Assembly (NCBI RefSeq): GCF_900141755.1
Contig: NZ_LT670844.1
Location: 682,001 to 746,000 of the forward strand
From: Bradyrhizobium lablabi
Lineage (GTDB): Bacteria; Pseudomonadota; Alphaproteobacteria; Rhizobiales; Xanthobacteraceae
Direction: 5' to 3'
Length of the DNA: 64,000 bases
Of this stretch, positions 49,950 through 58,669 are shown piece after piece (within the stretch, counting starts at the first letter, position 1; every line of letters begins with the position of its first letter). The notes under the pieces were generated by a model. It made no database searches. It worked only from the letters and a program-made list of their open reading frames with translations, and was not told where the DNA came from. The translations under genes and the position numbers were made by a program.

Positions 49950-51707
49950 ATGCCAGGTTCAACCACTGTGACATCCTTTGGACGTGTGATTTCGGTGCGT
50001 GGGTCCCTCGCCCGGGTCGGACTTCTGGCGGTGAGCCAGATGAGCCTCCCGCAGGTGCGAGCTACCGTCGGCCGCTTCATCAGCATCCGCTGCACAAATT
50101 CCACCATCGTCGCCATGATCACCGAAGTGTCATGCGAGAACCTGCCGACCTCCGACACCTACATTGCCAGCGCCTCGGTCGACCTGCTCGGCGAAATTCT
50201 CGGCGTCCCGGACCGCCCCAAATTTCAGCGCGGCGTCACCAATTATCCGACGATCGGCGATGCCGTCGACCTGATCACCAACCAGGAGCTTCGCACGGTC
50301 TATGCGCCGAGCGGCTCGGACCAGATCAATATCGGTACCCTGCAGCAGGATCCGTCCGTCATCGCCTATGTCGATGTCGAGGAGATGCTCTCTAAGCACT
50401 TCGCGGTGCTCGGTTCCACCGGCGTCGGCAAGTCGACCGGTGTGTCGCTGCTGCTGAACGAGATTCTCAAGTCGCGGCCGAATTTGCGGATTTTCCTGCT
50501 CGACGTGCACAACGAGTATGGCCGCTGTTTCGGCGAGCGCGCGCTGGTTCTCAACCCGCGCAATCTGAAGCTGCCGTTCTGGCTGTTCAATTTCGAAGAG
50601 ATCGTCGACGTGCTGTTCGCCGGCCGGCCCGGAGTGCCCGAGGAACTCGACATTCTTGCCGAAGTGATTCCGGCGGCGAAGGGAATCTATACCCAGTACC
50701 AGAACTCCGACCGGGTCGGATTGAAACGGGCCGATCCCAAGGCGGTCGGCTACACCGTCGATACCCCGGTGCCTTATCGACTGGTCGATCTGATTTCGCT
50801 GATCGACGAGCGCATGGGCAAGCTCGAGAACCGCTCGTCGCGGATCATCTATCACAAGCTGATTTCGCGCATCGAGACCGTGCGCAACGATCCGCGTTAC
50901 ACCTTCATGTTCGATAACGCCAATGTCGGCGGCGACACCATGGCCGAGGTCATCAGCCATCTGTTCCGGCTGCCGGCCAACGGCCGGCCGATGACCATCA
51001 TGCAGCTCGCCGGCTTCCCGGCTGAGGTCGTGGATTCCGTGGTGTCGGTGTTGTGCCGGATGGCGTTCGATTTCGGGCTGTGGAGCGACGGCGTCTCGCC
51101 GCTGTTGTTCGTTTGCGAAGAGGCCCACCGCTACGCCTCCGCCGACCGCAATATCGGTTTCGGGCCGACCCGCAAGGCGGTCTCGCGGATCGCCAAGGAA
51201 GGCCGCAAATACGGCGTCTATCTCGGGCTCGTCACGCAGCGTCCCGCCGAACTCGATGCCACCATCATTTCCCAGTGCAACACGCTGTTCACGATGCGCC
51301 TTGCCAACGACCGCGACCAGGCGCTGCTGCGCTCGGCGGTCTCGGACGCCGCGGCAAACCTGTTGTCGTTCGTGCCCTCGCTCGGCACCCGCGAAGTGCT
51401 CGCCTTCGGTGAAGGGGTGGCGCTGCCGACGCGCTTGCGCTTCAAGGAAGTGCCGCTGCATCAACTGCCGCGCAGCGAAGCCACCATCTCGACGGTGCCC
51501 TCGGTTGCCGCCGGGCACGACATGCATTTCGTCGGCGCCGTGCTGGAGCGCTGGCGCGGCGCGACCTCGAGCCGCGACGTTCCCAACGATCCCTCCATCA
51601 ATGAACGCACACAGGTTCGCCAGATGTCGGCGGAATCCCCGATGCTGCAGCCGTCGATGGGGCTCGATCCCGACCGGTTTTCGCTGCTGAAGAAGCCGCT
51701 GCGCTGA
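49950..51707 (+). CDS. HerA/VirB4-type ATPase with DUF87 domain, 585 aa
   Basis: A hexameric-type ATPase: N-terminal beta-barrel-like HAS region (residues about 8-90), Walker A GSTGVGKST at 155-163, Walker B RIFLLDVHNEYGRCF, sensor and arginine finger regions (LLFVCEEAHRYASA, GRKYGVYLGLVTQRPAEL). HerA proteins translocate DNA, usually with the nuclease NurA. No NurA-like gene is adjacent. In alphaproteobacteria this lone gene is usually beside mipZ, as here, and its role is unknown. The start follows a weak site; a longer in-frame start 97 codons upstream reads as intergenic. Confidence 0.87.
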   Translation: MPGSTTVTSFGRVISVRGSLARVGLLAVSQMSLPQVRATVGRFISIRCTNSTIVAMITEVSCENLPTSDTYIASASVDLLGEILGVPDRPKFQRGVTNYPTIGDAVDLITNQELRTVYAPSGSDQINIGTLQQDPSVIAYVDVEEMLSKHFAVLGSTGVGKSTGVSLLLNEILKSRPNLRIFLLDVHNEYGRCFGERALVLNPRNLKLPFWLFNFEEIVDVLFAGRPGVPEELDILAEVIPAAKGIYTQYQNSDRVGLKRADPKAVGYTVDTPVPYRLVDLISLIDERMGKLENRSSRIIYHKLISRIETVRNDPRYTFMFDNANVGGDTMAEVISHLFRLPANGRPMTIMQLAGFPAEVVDSVVSVLCRMAFDFGLWSDGVSPLLFVCEEAHRYASADRNIGFGPTRKAVSRIAKEGRKYGVYLGLVTQRPAELDATIISQCNTLFTMRLANDRDQALLRSAVSDAAANLLSFVPSLGTREVLAFGEGVALPTRLRFKEVPLHQLPRSEATISTVPSVAAGHDMHFVGAVLERWRGATSSRDVPNDPSINERTQVRQMSAESPMLQPSMGLDPDRFSLLKKPLR

Positions 51708-51817
51708 CGAGGCGGTCGCGGCCCCCCGTCGCTCACGTCAAGCACGCCTTGCGCGGATGCCGTCATCGACTATGATTCCGCCGACCGCATTATGCGGCGT
51801 GAGCCGGAACCCGCTCC

Positions 51818-52396
51818 ATGACCCAGCCCGTTGCAAAACGCTTCCCGACGCCCGCCATCGACAGCCTGCCGCACGATATCCGCGGCCGCCTCCTGGCAGT
51901 GCAGGAGAAATCCGGCTTCGTTCCGAATGTGTTCCTGACGCTGGCCTATCGGCCCGACGAATTTCGGGCGTTCTTTGCCTATCACGACGCGCTGATGGAG
52001 AAGGACGGCGGCCTCACCAAGGCCGAGCGCGAGATGATCGTGGTCGCGACGTCCGCCGCCAACCAATGTCATTATTGCGTGATCGCGCACGGGGCGATCC
52101 TGCGCATTCGCGCCAAGAATCCGCAAATCGCCGACCAGATCGCCGTCAACTACCGCAAGGCGGATATCACGCCCCGCCAAAAGGCGATGCTCGACTTCGC
52201 GATGAAAGTCTGCACCGAGCCGCACAGGATATCCGAACCGGATTTTGCGACCGTCGCCAGCCACGGTTTTTCCGACGACGATATCTGGGATATCGCCGCG
52301 ATCGCCGCCTTCTTCGCGCTGTCGAACCGCATGGCCAACGTCACCGACATGCGCCCGAACGACGAATTTTATCTGATGGGCCGCGTGCCGAAATAG
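51818..52396 (+). CDS. AhpD/carboxymuconolactone decarboxylase-like peroxidase-related protein
   Basis: A 192-residue helical protein with the redox motif C84-H-Y-C87-V-I-A-H91 (NQCHYCVIAHGAILRI) and the pattern KAEREMIVVATSAANQ typical of AhpD-like peroxidase-related enzymes. Likely an alkyl hydroperoxidase using the Cys pair. It starts 110 bp after the HerA-type gene; no partner AhpC is adjacent. Confidence 0.88.
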   Translation: MTQPVAKRFPTPAIDSLPHDIRGRLLAVQEKSGFVPNVFLTLAYRPDEFRAFFAYHDALMEKDGGLTKAEREMIVVATSAANQCHYCVIAHGAILRIRAKNPQIADQIAVNYRKADITPRQKAMLDFAMKVCTEPHRISEPDFATVASHGFSDDDIWDIAAIAAFFALSNRMANVTDMRPNDEFYLMGRVPK

Positions 52397-52416
52397 ACCG
52401 GCCGCCTTCGGCAGTT

Positions 52417-52501
52417 CGTAGGGCGGATTAGCCGAAGGCGTAATCCGCCGAGAGAAAGAAAAGTAAGATGGCGGATTACGCTAGCGCTAATCCGCCCTAC
52501 G
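52417..52501. repeat. Nested inverted-repeat element (85 bp)
   Basis: Outer arms CGTAGGGCGGATTAGC (52417-52432) and their reverse complement (52486-52501); inner arms GCGTAATCCGCC and GGCGGATTACGC. The same four-arm plan as the element at 10203-10316. It lies between two co-directional genes. Confidence 0.75.
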
Positions 52502-52528
52502 GTCTGATGCTGGTTCGCGAGGTAAGGA

Positions 52529-52819
52529 ATGAAAGCGTATCTGGTGCTCGACTTGTCGGTGAATGACTTAGGTGGTTTCAGAAAATACATCGCTGAAATC
52601 CCTGCATTCATCGCAAAACATTCGGGAAAATACATAGTTCAAGGGGTTCAGCCAACGACAATTGAGGGTGATTGGAAACCCGAACGCATGGTCATCATCG
52701 AATTTCCAGAACGCGAAAAGGCAGAAGCATTTCTAAGTGACCCTGAAATTCAAGACCTGTTCAAGGTGCGCCACGATACGACGACGAGTAAACTGGTGCT
52801 TGCCGATGGGTGCACGTAA
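52529..52819 (+). CDS. DUF1330 domain protein, 96 aa
   Basis: A ferredoxin-like dimeric alpha-beta protein: YLVLDLSVNDLGGFRKYIAE, IVQGVQPTTIEGDWKPERMV, EFPEREKAEAFLSDPEIQDL. The DUF1330 family has no fixed function; members are related to the dimeric alpha/beta barrel monooxygenases. Codon use is less GC-rich than in neighbours, which may hint at recent acquisition. Confidence 0.8.
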   Translation: MKAYLVLDLSVNDLGGFRKYIAEIPAFIAKHSGKYIVQGVQPTTIEGDWKPERMVIIEFPEREKAEAFLSDPEIQDLFKVRHDTTTSKLVLADGCT

Positions 52820-52944
52820 CCGCCTGCCTTCCGAGTGAGATATGGGGACGAACTATCCTACACTCCTGCTGAGGGCCGAAAGTCGTCCCATTGCGTGACC
52901 GACCGACTACTTTTATCCGTCGGGGTTTTTCAACAACCTGCTAC

Positions 52945-52991
52945 AGCATGATCCGGAAAAGTGGGTACCGGTTTTCCGAAAAGATCATGCT
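52945..52991. repeat. GAGCATGATC-type dispersed repeat
   Basis: AGCATGATC (52945-52953) pairs with GATCATGCT (52983-52991), enclosing GGAAAAGTGGGTACCGGTTT. The same family occurs at 16261-16356 and 62301-62347. Confidence 0.75.
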
Positions 52992-53003
52992 CGGACAAAA
53001 AGA

Positions 53004-53044
53004 TAGAGCGGGATGACGCTTCGAAGAAGAGTCATCACGCTCTA
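53004..53044. repeat. TAGAGCG-type hairpin repeat
   Basis: TAGAGCGGGATGAC (53004-53017) pairs with GTCATCACGCTCTA (53031-53044) with one mismatch. The right arm overlaps the stop codon of the ParB-like gene. The arms resemble those of the composite element at 30918-31149. Confidence 0.7.
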
Positions 53045-53680
53045 ATCGTCCCCCGCGGGACCGCACCAGCCGGGCAGATAGATCGCATCCTTGGTTTTCG
53101 CCAGCGCCAGGCTTTTTTCCATGGCTTTGTCGAAATTGGCGTCCACGCTTGCGCGCGACATCTGACGGCGCAGGAAATCCGCCCACAGGAATTCGCTGAA
53201 CGGGGTGGTGTCCTTGGCAAAGCCGCCGGAGCGCCGCAACTCGCCGGCGAGGCTGCGGAAAGGGTCGTCCTTGAGGTCGGTGATCGATTTCGGCAGGTCC
53301 TTGAAGTGCCGGCGTTCACCCTTGGCGTCGTAGGGATAGACCCATCGCTTGTTGTCCATCACCCCCCAGAACGCGTCGCGCTGCACCATGGTGAGATCGC
53401 CGATCACGGTGACGAGAATGTCCTCGATGCCTTCCTCGTGAAGCGCGCGCGCCAGATGATGATGGTCGACGACGTAGTAGCGCTTGTCCGATCCGAGAAC
53501 CACCGGGATCATATGTCTGCCGAGAAACTCGCCCTGTGTTTTCTTCGACTTGTGCTCCTTCCAGTACTCACGCAAGCGGTTGCGCTTTTCCTTCACTTCC
53601 CTCATTCCGACGGTCATCTGCGTCGGACGCAGCGAGAGGATCGGGACAGCATGAAGGATCGGTTCGCGCGTATTGGCCAT
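53042..53680 (-). CDS. ParB-like nuclease-fold protein, 212 aa
   Basis: A member of the ParBc_2 family (PF08857): ILSLRPTQMTVGMREVKEKR, GRHMIPVVLGSDKRYYVVDH, HHHLARALHEEGIEDILVTV, with the D-H-H-H (residues 72-75) typical of the group. It is distinct from the chromosomal partition protein ParB. The fold suggests CTP or metal binding; function unknown. Divergent from the potassium channel gene by about 108 bp. Confidence 0.85.
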   Translation of the reverse strand: MANTREPILHAVPILSLRPTQMTVGMREVKEKRNRLREYWKEHKSKKTQGEFLGRHMIPVVLGSDKRYYVVDHHHLARALHEEGIEDILVTVIGDLTMVQRDAFWGVMDNKRWVYPYDAKGERRHFKDLPKSITDLKDDPFRSLAGELRRSGGFAKDTTPFSEFLWADFLRRQMSRASVDANFDKAMEKSLALAKTKDAIYLPGWCGPAGDD

Positions 53681-53788
53681 GGCTTGAAACCCCTTGTCTG
53701 ACGCCTAAAAACACCGTCTGAAATCGGACCGACTATGCCATGATGGCAGGGGCGAATAAATGCCCTTGCTGGTTGAGAGATCTGGAAG

Positions 53789-54676
53789 ATGGTTAAGAGT
53801 GTGAGCGAACGAACACCGAAGGCGCGGGTGGTGCGGCTTGGCGGCCGCGAAATCATCGTCGCGGAAGGCCAGCATCTCGGGTTTTGGGCCGACATCAGCC
53901 ATCGCTGCATGACCGCCTCCTGGCCGTCCTTCATCGCCGGAGCCGCGCTGGTGTTCGTCGTCTTCAACGCGATTTTCGCAGGCTTCTACTGGATTGCAGA
54001 TCAACCGATTTCGAACGTGCCGGGCGGCGCCTATATCGACTATCTCTATTTCAGCATCGAGACGCTCTCGACCGCCGGTTACGGCGACATGCATCCGCAG
54101 ACCCATTACGGGCATTTCATCGCCGCGACCGAGCTGTTCACCGGCATCTTCTCGATGTCGTTGATGACCGGGTTGATCTTTGCGCGCTTCTCGCGACCCA
54201 ATGCCCGGCTGCTGTTCGCCGATAATCCGGTCATCTCGAGCCATGAGGGCAAGCCGACGTTGATGGTGCGCTTCGTCAACGAGCGTCACAACATCATCGG
54301 CAACGCCGCCGCCAAACTGTGGCTGATGAGGAACGAGGTGAGTGTGGAGGGCGGGACGTCCCGAAGGTTCTACGAGCTGCCGCTGGCGCGAAGCGAGCAC
54401 CCCGCGCTCGCTTTGAGCTGGACGCTTTACCATGTCATCGACGAGCAGAGCCCGCTTTACGGGCTCGACGCGGACGACTTCGCGGCAGCCGATGTTTCGC
54501 TGGTGGTCGTGGTCTCCGGATACGATGTTGTTGCGGCGCAAACAATCCACGCCCGAAAGAGCTACGATTATCCCGCGGTTCGTTTTGGGCAGCGCTACGC
54601 CGATATCCTCGATCGCACCGAAGACGGCCGCCTCAGGATCGACTACGGCAGGTTCCATGAGACCCTGGAGGGGTAG
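53789..54676 (+). CDS. Inward-rectifier potassium channel, KirBac type
   Basis: A 295-residue channel: two transmembrane helices (residues about 47-70, SFIAGAALVFVVFNAIFAGF, and 108-132), a pore loop with the selectivity filter T95-A-G-Y-G-D100 (SIETLSTAGYGDMHP), and a C-terminal cytoplasmic immunoglobulin-like domain from about residue 140 (RPNARLLFADNPVISSHEGK). It should be a tetrameric potassium channel. It stands alone on this strand; the Kup transporter at the window edge is a second potassium gene. Confidence 0.94.
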   Translation: MVKSVSERTPKARVVRLGGREIIVAEGQHLGFWADISHRCMTASWPSFIAGAALVFVVFNAIFAGFYWIADQPISNVPGGAYIDYLYFSIETLSTAGYGDMHPQTHYGHFIAATELFTGIFSMSLMTGLIFARFSRPNARLLFADNPVISSHEGKPTLMVRFVNERHNIIGNAAAKLWLMRNEVSVEGGTSRRFYELPLARSEHPALALSWTLYHVIDEQSPLYGLDADDFAAADVSLVVVVSGYDVVAAQTIHARKSYDYPAVRFGQRYADILDRTEDGRLRIDYGRFHETLEG

Positions 54677-54763
54677 TTTATCGCATCGGTACCATGTCAA
54701 CATTTTCTTGAGACACGCGGCGAGCGTGCTAAATAACATCAGGAAGTTCCGGAACTGACCGCC

Positions 54764-55171
54764 GTGAAAACCCAACAGCCCATCGCATCCGAAGAAGAGC
54801 ACCGCGTGCTCCAATTCCGGCCGCGCACGATCGCGCAACATCAAGGCCAGCTTCGGGAACCGGGCGACCGCACGGTCAAGCAGGACGCTGTTAAGCAGGG
54901 CGCAATTAAGCAGGGCACTATTAAGCAGGGCATCACTAAGCAGAATCTGCGGGGTGCGGCGAATGATTTGTCGCGCTATGAGCGAGACCGCACCGAGCCG
55001 GACGATTTTCGCCACCGCATGCTGGCCAACCTTGCGGCTTTGGCTTTTACCATCGCGCTGACCGCGGTCGGAATCTGGCTCGCCATGAACATCGCCGATC
55101 TGCGCAAGACCCAGGACTGCGTGCTGATGGGGCGGCGCGATTGCGCGCGCATTTCCACAGCGCATTTCTAG
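54764..55171 (+). CDS. Membrane-anchored protein with KQG repeats, 135 aa
   Basis: GTG start gives MKTQQPIASEEEHRVLQFRP. Residues 38-61 contain five-residue repeats (VKQDAVKQGAIKQGTIKQGI), and residues about 88-107 form one membrane span (LAALAFTIALTAVGIWLAMN). The C-terminal part has two cysteines (QDCVLMGRRDCARIS). The 15-bp DNA repeats underlying the pentapeptides can expand. Family unknown to me; similar proteins occur near acpXL in Bradyrhizobium, as I recall, without known function. Confidence 0.65.
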   Translation: MKTQQPIASEEEHRVLQFRPRTIAQHQGQLREPGDRTVKQDAVKQGAIKQGTIKQGITKQNLRGAANDLSRYERDRTEPDDFRHRMLANLAALAFTIALTAVGIWLAMNIADLRKTQDCVLMGRRDCARISTAHF

Positions 55172-55364
55172 CGTTGCAGCCTGCCGTTAGCTGTTTTGGC
55201 CCCGATATCGGGCCCGGCAGCGCGGGCCCGGCTCCATTGAACTCAGGGCGTCGCTCCGATATACGGGCACTCGACTCCGGACCCGTGGATGGGGCATTCC
55301 GGGGCGCTGCGCCCCCCTGCCGTGCCATCCTGGAATTTATCCTCAATATATCAAAGGCTTAGTG

Positions 55365-55646
55365 ATGTCCTCCACATTCGATCAGGTCGCCACGATTATC
55401 GCTGAAACCTGCGACATCCCGCGCGACACGATCACGCCCGAAAGCCACGCCATCGACGATCTGGGGATCGACAGCCTGGATTTTCTCGACATTGCGTTCG
55501 CGATCGACAAGGCGTTCGGGATCAAGCTGCCGCTGGAAAAATGGACGCAGGAGGTCAACGACGGCAAAGCCACCACCGAGCAATATTTCGTCCTGAAAAA
55601 CCTCAGCGCGCGCATCGACGAATTGGTCGCCGCCAAGGGCGCGTAA
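55365..55646 (+). CDS. acpXL: Very-long-chain acyl carrier protein AcpXL
   Basis: A 93-residue acyl carrier protein with the phosphopantetheine attachment site D-L-G-I-D-S37-L-D-F ([20 protein letters not shown]). AcpXL carries the C26-C30 hydroxy fatty acids attached to lipid A in Rhizobiales. It is longer and more acidic than AcpP. First gene of the acpXL-fabZ-fabF-fabF-lpxXL cluster; ATG 55365 is preferred over a GTG 3 bp upstream. Confidence 0.95.
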   Translation: MSSTFDQVATIIAETCDIPRDTITPESHAIDDLGIDSLDFLDIAFAIDKAFGIKLPLEKWTQEVNDGKATTEQYFVLKNLSARIDELVAAKGA

Positions 55647-55655
55647 CCGCGAATC

Positions 55656-56126
55656 ATGCATCTCGAATATTTCCAGCTGATCGACCGCATTCTCGACCTC
55701 AACACGGCAGAGAAGACCATTACGGCCGAAGCGCGGGTTCCCGAAGTGAACACCATCTTTGAGGGCCATTTCCCGGGTCACCCGATCATGCCCGGGGTGT
55801 TGCTGATTGAATCGATGGCGCAGACCTCGGGTTGGCTGTTGCTCGCGCTGATGAAGTTCGAGCGGATGCCGTTTCTGGCCGCCGTCAAGGAAGCCAAGAT
55901 GCGCGGCTTTGTATCGCCCGGGGAGTTGCTCACGATCGAGGCCAACGTGCTGCACGAAGGCTCGGGCTATGCCATGACCGAAGCGCGGGTGAAGGTCGGC
56001 GGCAAGTTGAGGTGCAACGCGACGATCACCTTCAGCCACGTCCCCTTCCCCAATCCGGAATTGCGCGGACACATGGATGCGGAGGCCAAGCGCGTCGGCT
56101 TTCCCCAGCAGGCGCTCCTGCCATGA
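55656..56126 (+). CDS. fabZ: 3-hydroxyacyl-ACP dehydratase, FabZ-like
   Basis: A hotdog-fold dehydratase of 156 residues, with the catalytic His and Glu in NTIFEGHFPGHPIMPGVLLI and ESMAQTSGWLLLALM. In this cluster it dehydrates 3-hydroxyacyl-AcpXL intermediates during elongation to very long chains. The start is 9 bp after acpXL, the stop overlaps the next gene (ATGA). Confidence 0.93.
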   Translation: MHLEYFQLIDRILDLNTAEKTITAEARVPEVNTIFEGHFPGHPIMPGVLLIESMAQTSGWLLLALMKFERMPFLAAVKEAKMRGFVSPGELLTIEANVLHEGSGYAMTEARVKVGGKLRCNATITFSHVPFPNPELRGHMDAEAKRVGFPQQALLP

Positions 56127-57343
56127 CCGAGACGACCGCTTCGAACCAGGGACCGGCGCAAGTGTCGACGGAAGTCTGGATCACCGGCATCGGACTTGCG
56201 ACCTCGCTTGGCGAGGGGCTCGATGCGAACTGGGACGCGCTCAATCAACGGCGCATCAATGTCGATGAAAAGGGCTTCGCGCCCTACATCGTTCACCCCT
56301 GGGCGCAGGTCAATCTCGACGCCCAGATCCCCAAGAAGGGCGACCAGCGCCAGATGGAAGCCTGGCAGCGCATCGGCACCTACGCCGCCGGGCTCGCGCT
56401 CGATTCGGCGGGCGTCAAAGGCAACAAGGAAATTCTGGGCCGGATGGACATGGTGATCGCCGCCGGCGGCGGCGAGCGCGACCTCGCGGTCGATACCGCC
56501 ATCCTCAATGCGGAAGCGCAGGGCAATTCGGCGCCCGGCTTTCTCAACGAACGGCTGATGAACGATTTGCGGCCGACACTGTTCCTGGCGCAGCTCTCCA
56601 ACCTGCTCGCCGGCAATATTGCCATCGTCCACGGTGTCTGCGGCACCTCGCGCACCTTCATGGGCGAGGAAGCCGCCAGCATCGATGCGGCGCGGATAGC
56701 GCTGGCGCGGATCGCCGCCGGCCAGAGCGACATCGTGCTGATCGGCGGCTCGCAGAACGGCGAGCGCAAGGACCTTTTGGTGCTCTACGAGTTCGGCGAT
56801 TTCAACCTCAAGGACAAATTCGCTCCCGTCTGGGCGCGTCAGGACAACGCCGGCTTCGCGCTCGGCTCCGCGGGCGCCTTTCTTGTCGTCGAGTCCAAGG
56901 CGCACGCGATCGCGCGCGGCGCCAAGCCGTTTGCGCGCCTGACCAACGTCGTCGCCGATCGGTCGCAGCGCAAGCAAGCCGGCGACGTCAAGGCGACGCT
57001 GGAACAACTTTGGTCGAAGCTCGGCAAGCTCAGGGGTAACGGCGCCATCATCACCGGCGCCACCGGCGCCGAACCGGTCACGTCGGAGGAACGATCCTTC
57101 CTCAGTGAACACAGGGATTTCGCGGTGCGCGCGACCGGCACCATGTTCGGCCACACCATGGAAACCCAGTTTCCACTGGGACTGGGCCTGGCGGCGCTCG
57201 CAATCTCGCGCGGCGCGCTGTTTCCGCCGAACGATTCCTCAGGGCTAGAGATTGAAATGTCCAAGCCGCCGGCCCAGATTGTAGTCGTAGGCGCAGGTCA
57301 CTGGCGCGGCGAAGGGATGGCGCTCGTCGAGGCCATCAAGTGA
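56123..57343 (+). CDS. Beta-ketoacyl-ACP synthase-like protein lacking the first catalytic His
   Basis: A 406-residue thiolase-fold protein of the FabF type (VWITGIGLATSLGEGLDANW). The nucleophile Cys173 is present (VHGVCGTSRTFMGEEAAS), and the second His344 (MFGHTMETQFPLGL), but the usual N-A-H-G-T motif is replaced by ITGATGAEP near residues 310-317. It corresponds to the fabF2XL-type partner described in rhizobial clusters; a role as chain-length or structural partner of the next gene is plausible. The start overlaps fabZ by 4 bp. Confidence 0.87.
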   Translation: MTETTASNQGPAQVSTEVWITGIGLATSLGEGLDANWDALNQRRINVDEKGFAPYIVHPWAQVNLDAQIPKKGDQRQMEAWQRIGTYAAGLALDSAGVKGNKEILGRMDMVIAAGGGERDLAVDTAILNAEAQGNSAPGFLNERLMNDLRPTLFLAQLSNLLAGNIAIVHGVCGTSRTFMGEEAASIDAARIALARIAAGQSDIVLIGGSQNGERKDLLVLYEFGDFNLKDKFAPVWARQDNAGFALGSAGAFLVVESKAHAIARGAKPFARLTNVVADRSQRKQAGDVKATLEQLWSKLGKLRGNGAIITGATGAEPVTSEERSFLSEHRDFAVRATGTMFGHTMETQFPLGLGLAALAISRGALFPPNDSSGLEIEMSKPPAQIVVVGAGHWRGEGMALVEAIK

Positions 57344-57371
57344 CCGTTGCGGTTTGACCGGCGGGGGAAAC

Positions 57372-58649
57372 ATGACAGCACCACGCGACAAATTCGGAAG
57401 ACCGATCGTCGTCGTCACCGGCATGGGCATCGTTACCTCGCTCGGCGCCGGCAGGACCGATAATTGGGCCAAGCTCACCGCGGGAGAATCCGGCATCCGC
57501 ACCGTCACCCGCTTCCCGGTCGATGGCCTGAAGACGACCATGGCGGGCACCGTCGATTTCGTGACCGTCGAGCCATTTTCCTCGACCGGCCTGACGGAGC
57601 GCCTCGCCGAACTCGCCACCGAAGAGGCGCTCGAACAGTCCGGCATCGGCTCTAAGGGCGACTTTCCGGGGCCGCTGTTTCTGGCCGTCGCCCCGGTCGA
57701 AGTCGAGTGGCCGCAGCGACAGGAACTCGGACGCGCCGTCGGAAAGCAGGAACTCAGCTATGACGACCTGCTGCGGATCAGCGGCGGCGGAAAGTTCATG
57801 CCCTATCATCGCCGTTTCATGTTCGGCTCGGTGGCGGGACATCTCGCGGAAAAATTCGGCACCAAGGGTTCGCCGATTTCGCTTTCGACCGCCTGCGCCT
57901 CTGGCGCGACCGCGATCCAGCTTGGCGTCGAGGCGATCCGCCGCGGCGAGGCTGACGCCGCCCTCTGCGTGGGGGCCGACGGCACCGTCAATCCGGAAGC
58001 GATGGTGCGGTTTTCGCTGCTGTCCGCGCTCTCGACCCGGAACGATCCGCCCGAGGCGGCGTCCAGACCATTTTCCAAGAACCGCGACGGTTTCGTGATG
58101 GCGGAAGGCGCCGGCGCGCTGGTGCTGGAAAGCTATGAGGCCGCGACCGCCCGCGGCGCGCCGATCCTCGGTGTGCTGGCCGGCTGCGGCGAATTGACCG
58201 ATTCATTCCACCGCACCCGGTCGAGCCCCGACGGCAAGCCGATCATCGGCTGCATGCTGAAGACCCTGGCCGACGCCGGCATGACGCCGGAACAGATCGA
58301 CCACATCAACGCTCACGGCACCGCGACGCCTGAAAACGACAAGATGGAATATCTGACGACCTCAGCGGTGTTTGGCGAACTGGCCACCAAAATCCCGGTA
58401 TCGTCGAACAAGTCGATGGTCGGCCACACCATCTCGGCGGCGGGCGCGGTCGAAGCCGTGTTTTCGCTATTGACGCTCGAACATCAGAGAATTCCGCCGA
58501 CCATCAATTATGAGACGCCGGATCCGGCGATCCTGTTCGACGTGGTCGCCAACACGGCGCGCGACGCCCGCGTCACCGCGGTGATGTCGAACTCGTTCGG
58601 CTTCGGCGGCCAGAATGCCTCGCTGATCCTGACGCGCGAACCGCTCTGA
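57372..58649 (+). CDS. Beta-ketoacyl-ACP synthase FabF1XL-like
   Basis: A complete 425-residue condensing enzyme with the triad Cys175 (SLSTACASGATAIQ), His315 (HINAHGTATPENDKM) and His352 (SNKSMVGHTISAAGAVEAVF). It should elongate acyl chains on AcpXL together with the adjacent synthase-like protein. The ATG follows GGGGGAAAC, 28 bp after the previous gene. Confidence 0.94.
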   Translation: MTAPRDKFGRPIVVVTGMGIVTSLGAGRTDNWAKLTAGESGIRTVTRFPVDGLKTTMAGTVDFVTVEPFSSTGLTERLAELATEEALEQSGIGSKGDFPGPLFLAVAPVEVEWPQRQELGRAVGKQELSYDDLLRISGGGKFMPYHRRFMFGSVAGHLAEKFGTKGSPISLSTACASGATAIQLGVEAIRRGEADAALCVGADGTVNPEAMVRFSLLSALSTRNDPPEAASRPFSKNRDGFVMAEGAGALVLESYEAATARGAPILGVLAGCGELTDSFHRTRSSPDGKPIIGCMLKTLADAGMTPEQIDHINAHGTATPENDKMEYLTTSAVFGELATKIPVSSNKSMVGHTISAAGAVEAVFSLLTLEHQRIPPTINYETPDPAILFDVVANTARDARVTAVMSNSFGFGGQNASLILTREPL

Positions 58650-58669
58650 CAAGCGCGCCGCTTGCAACC

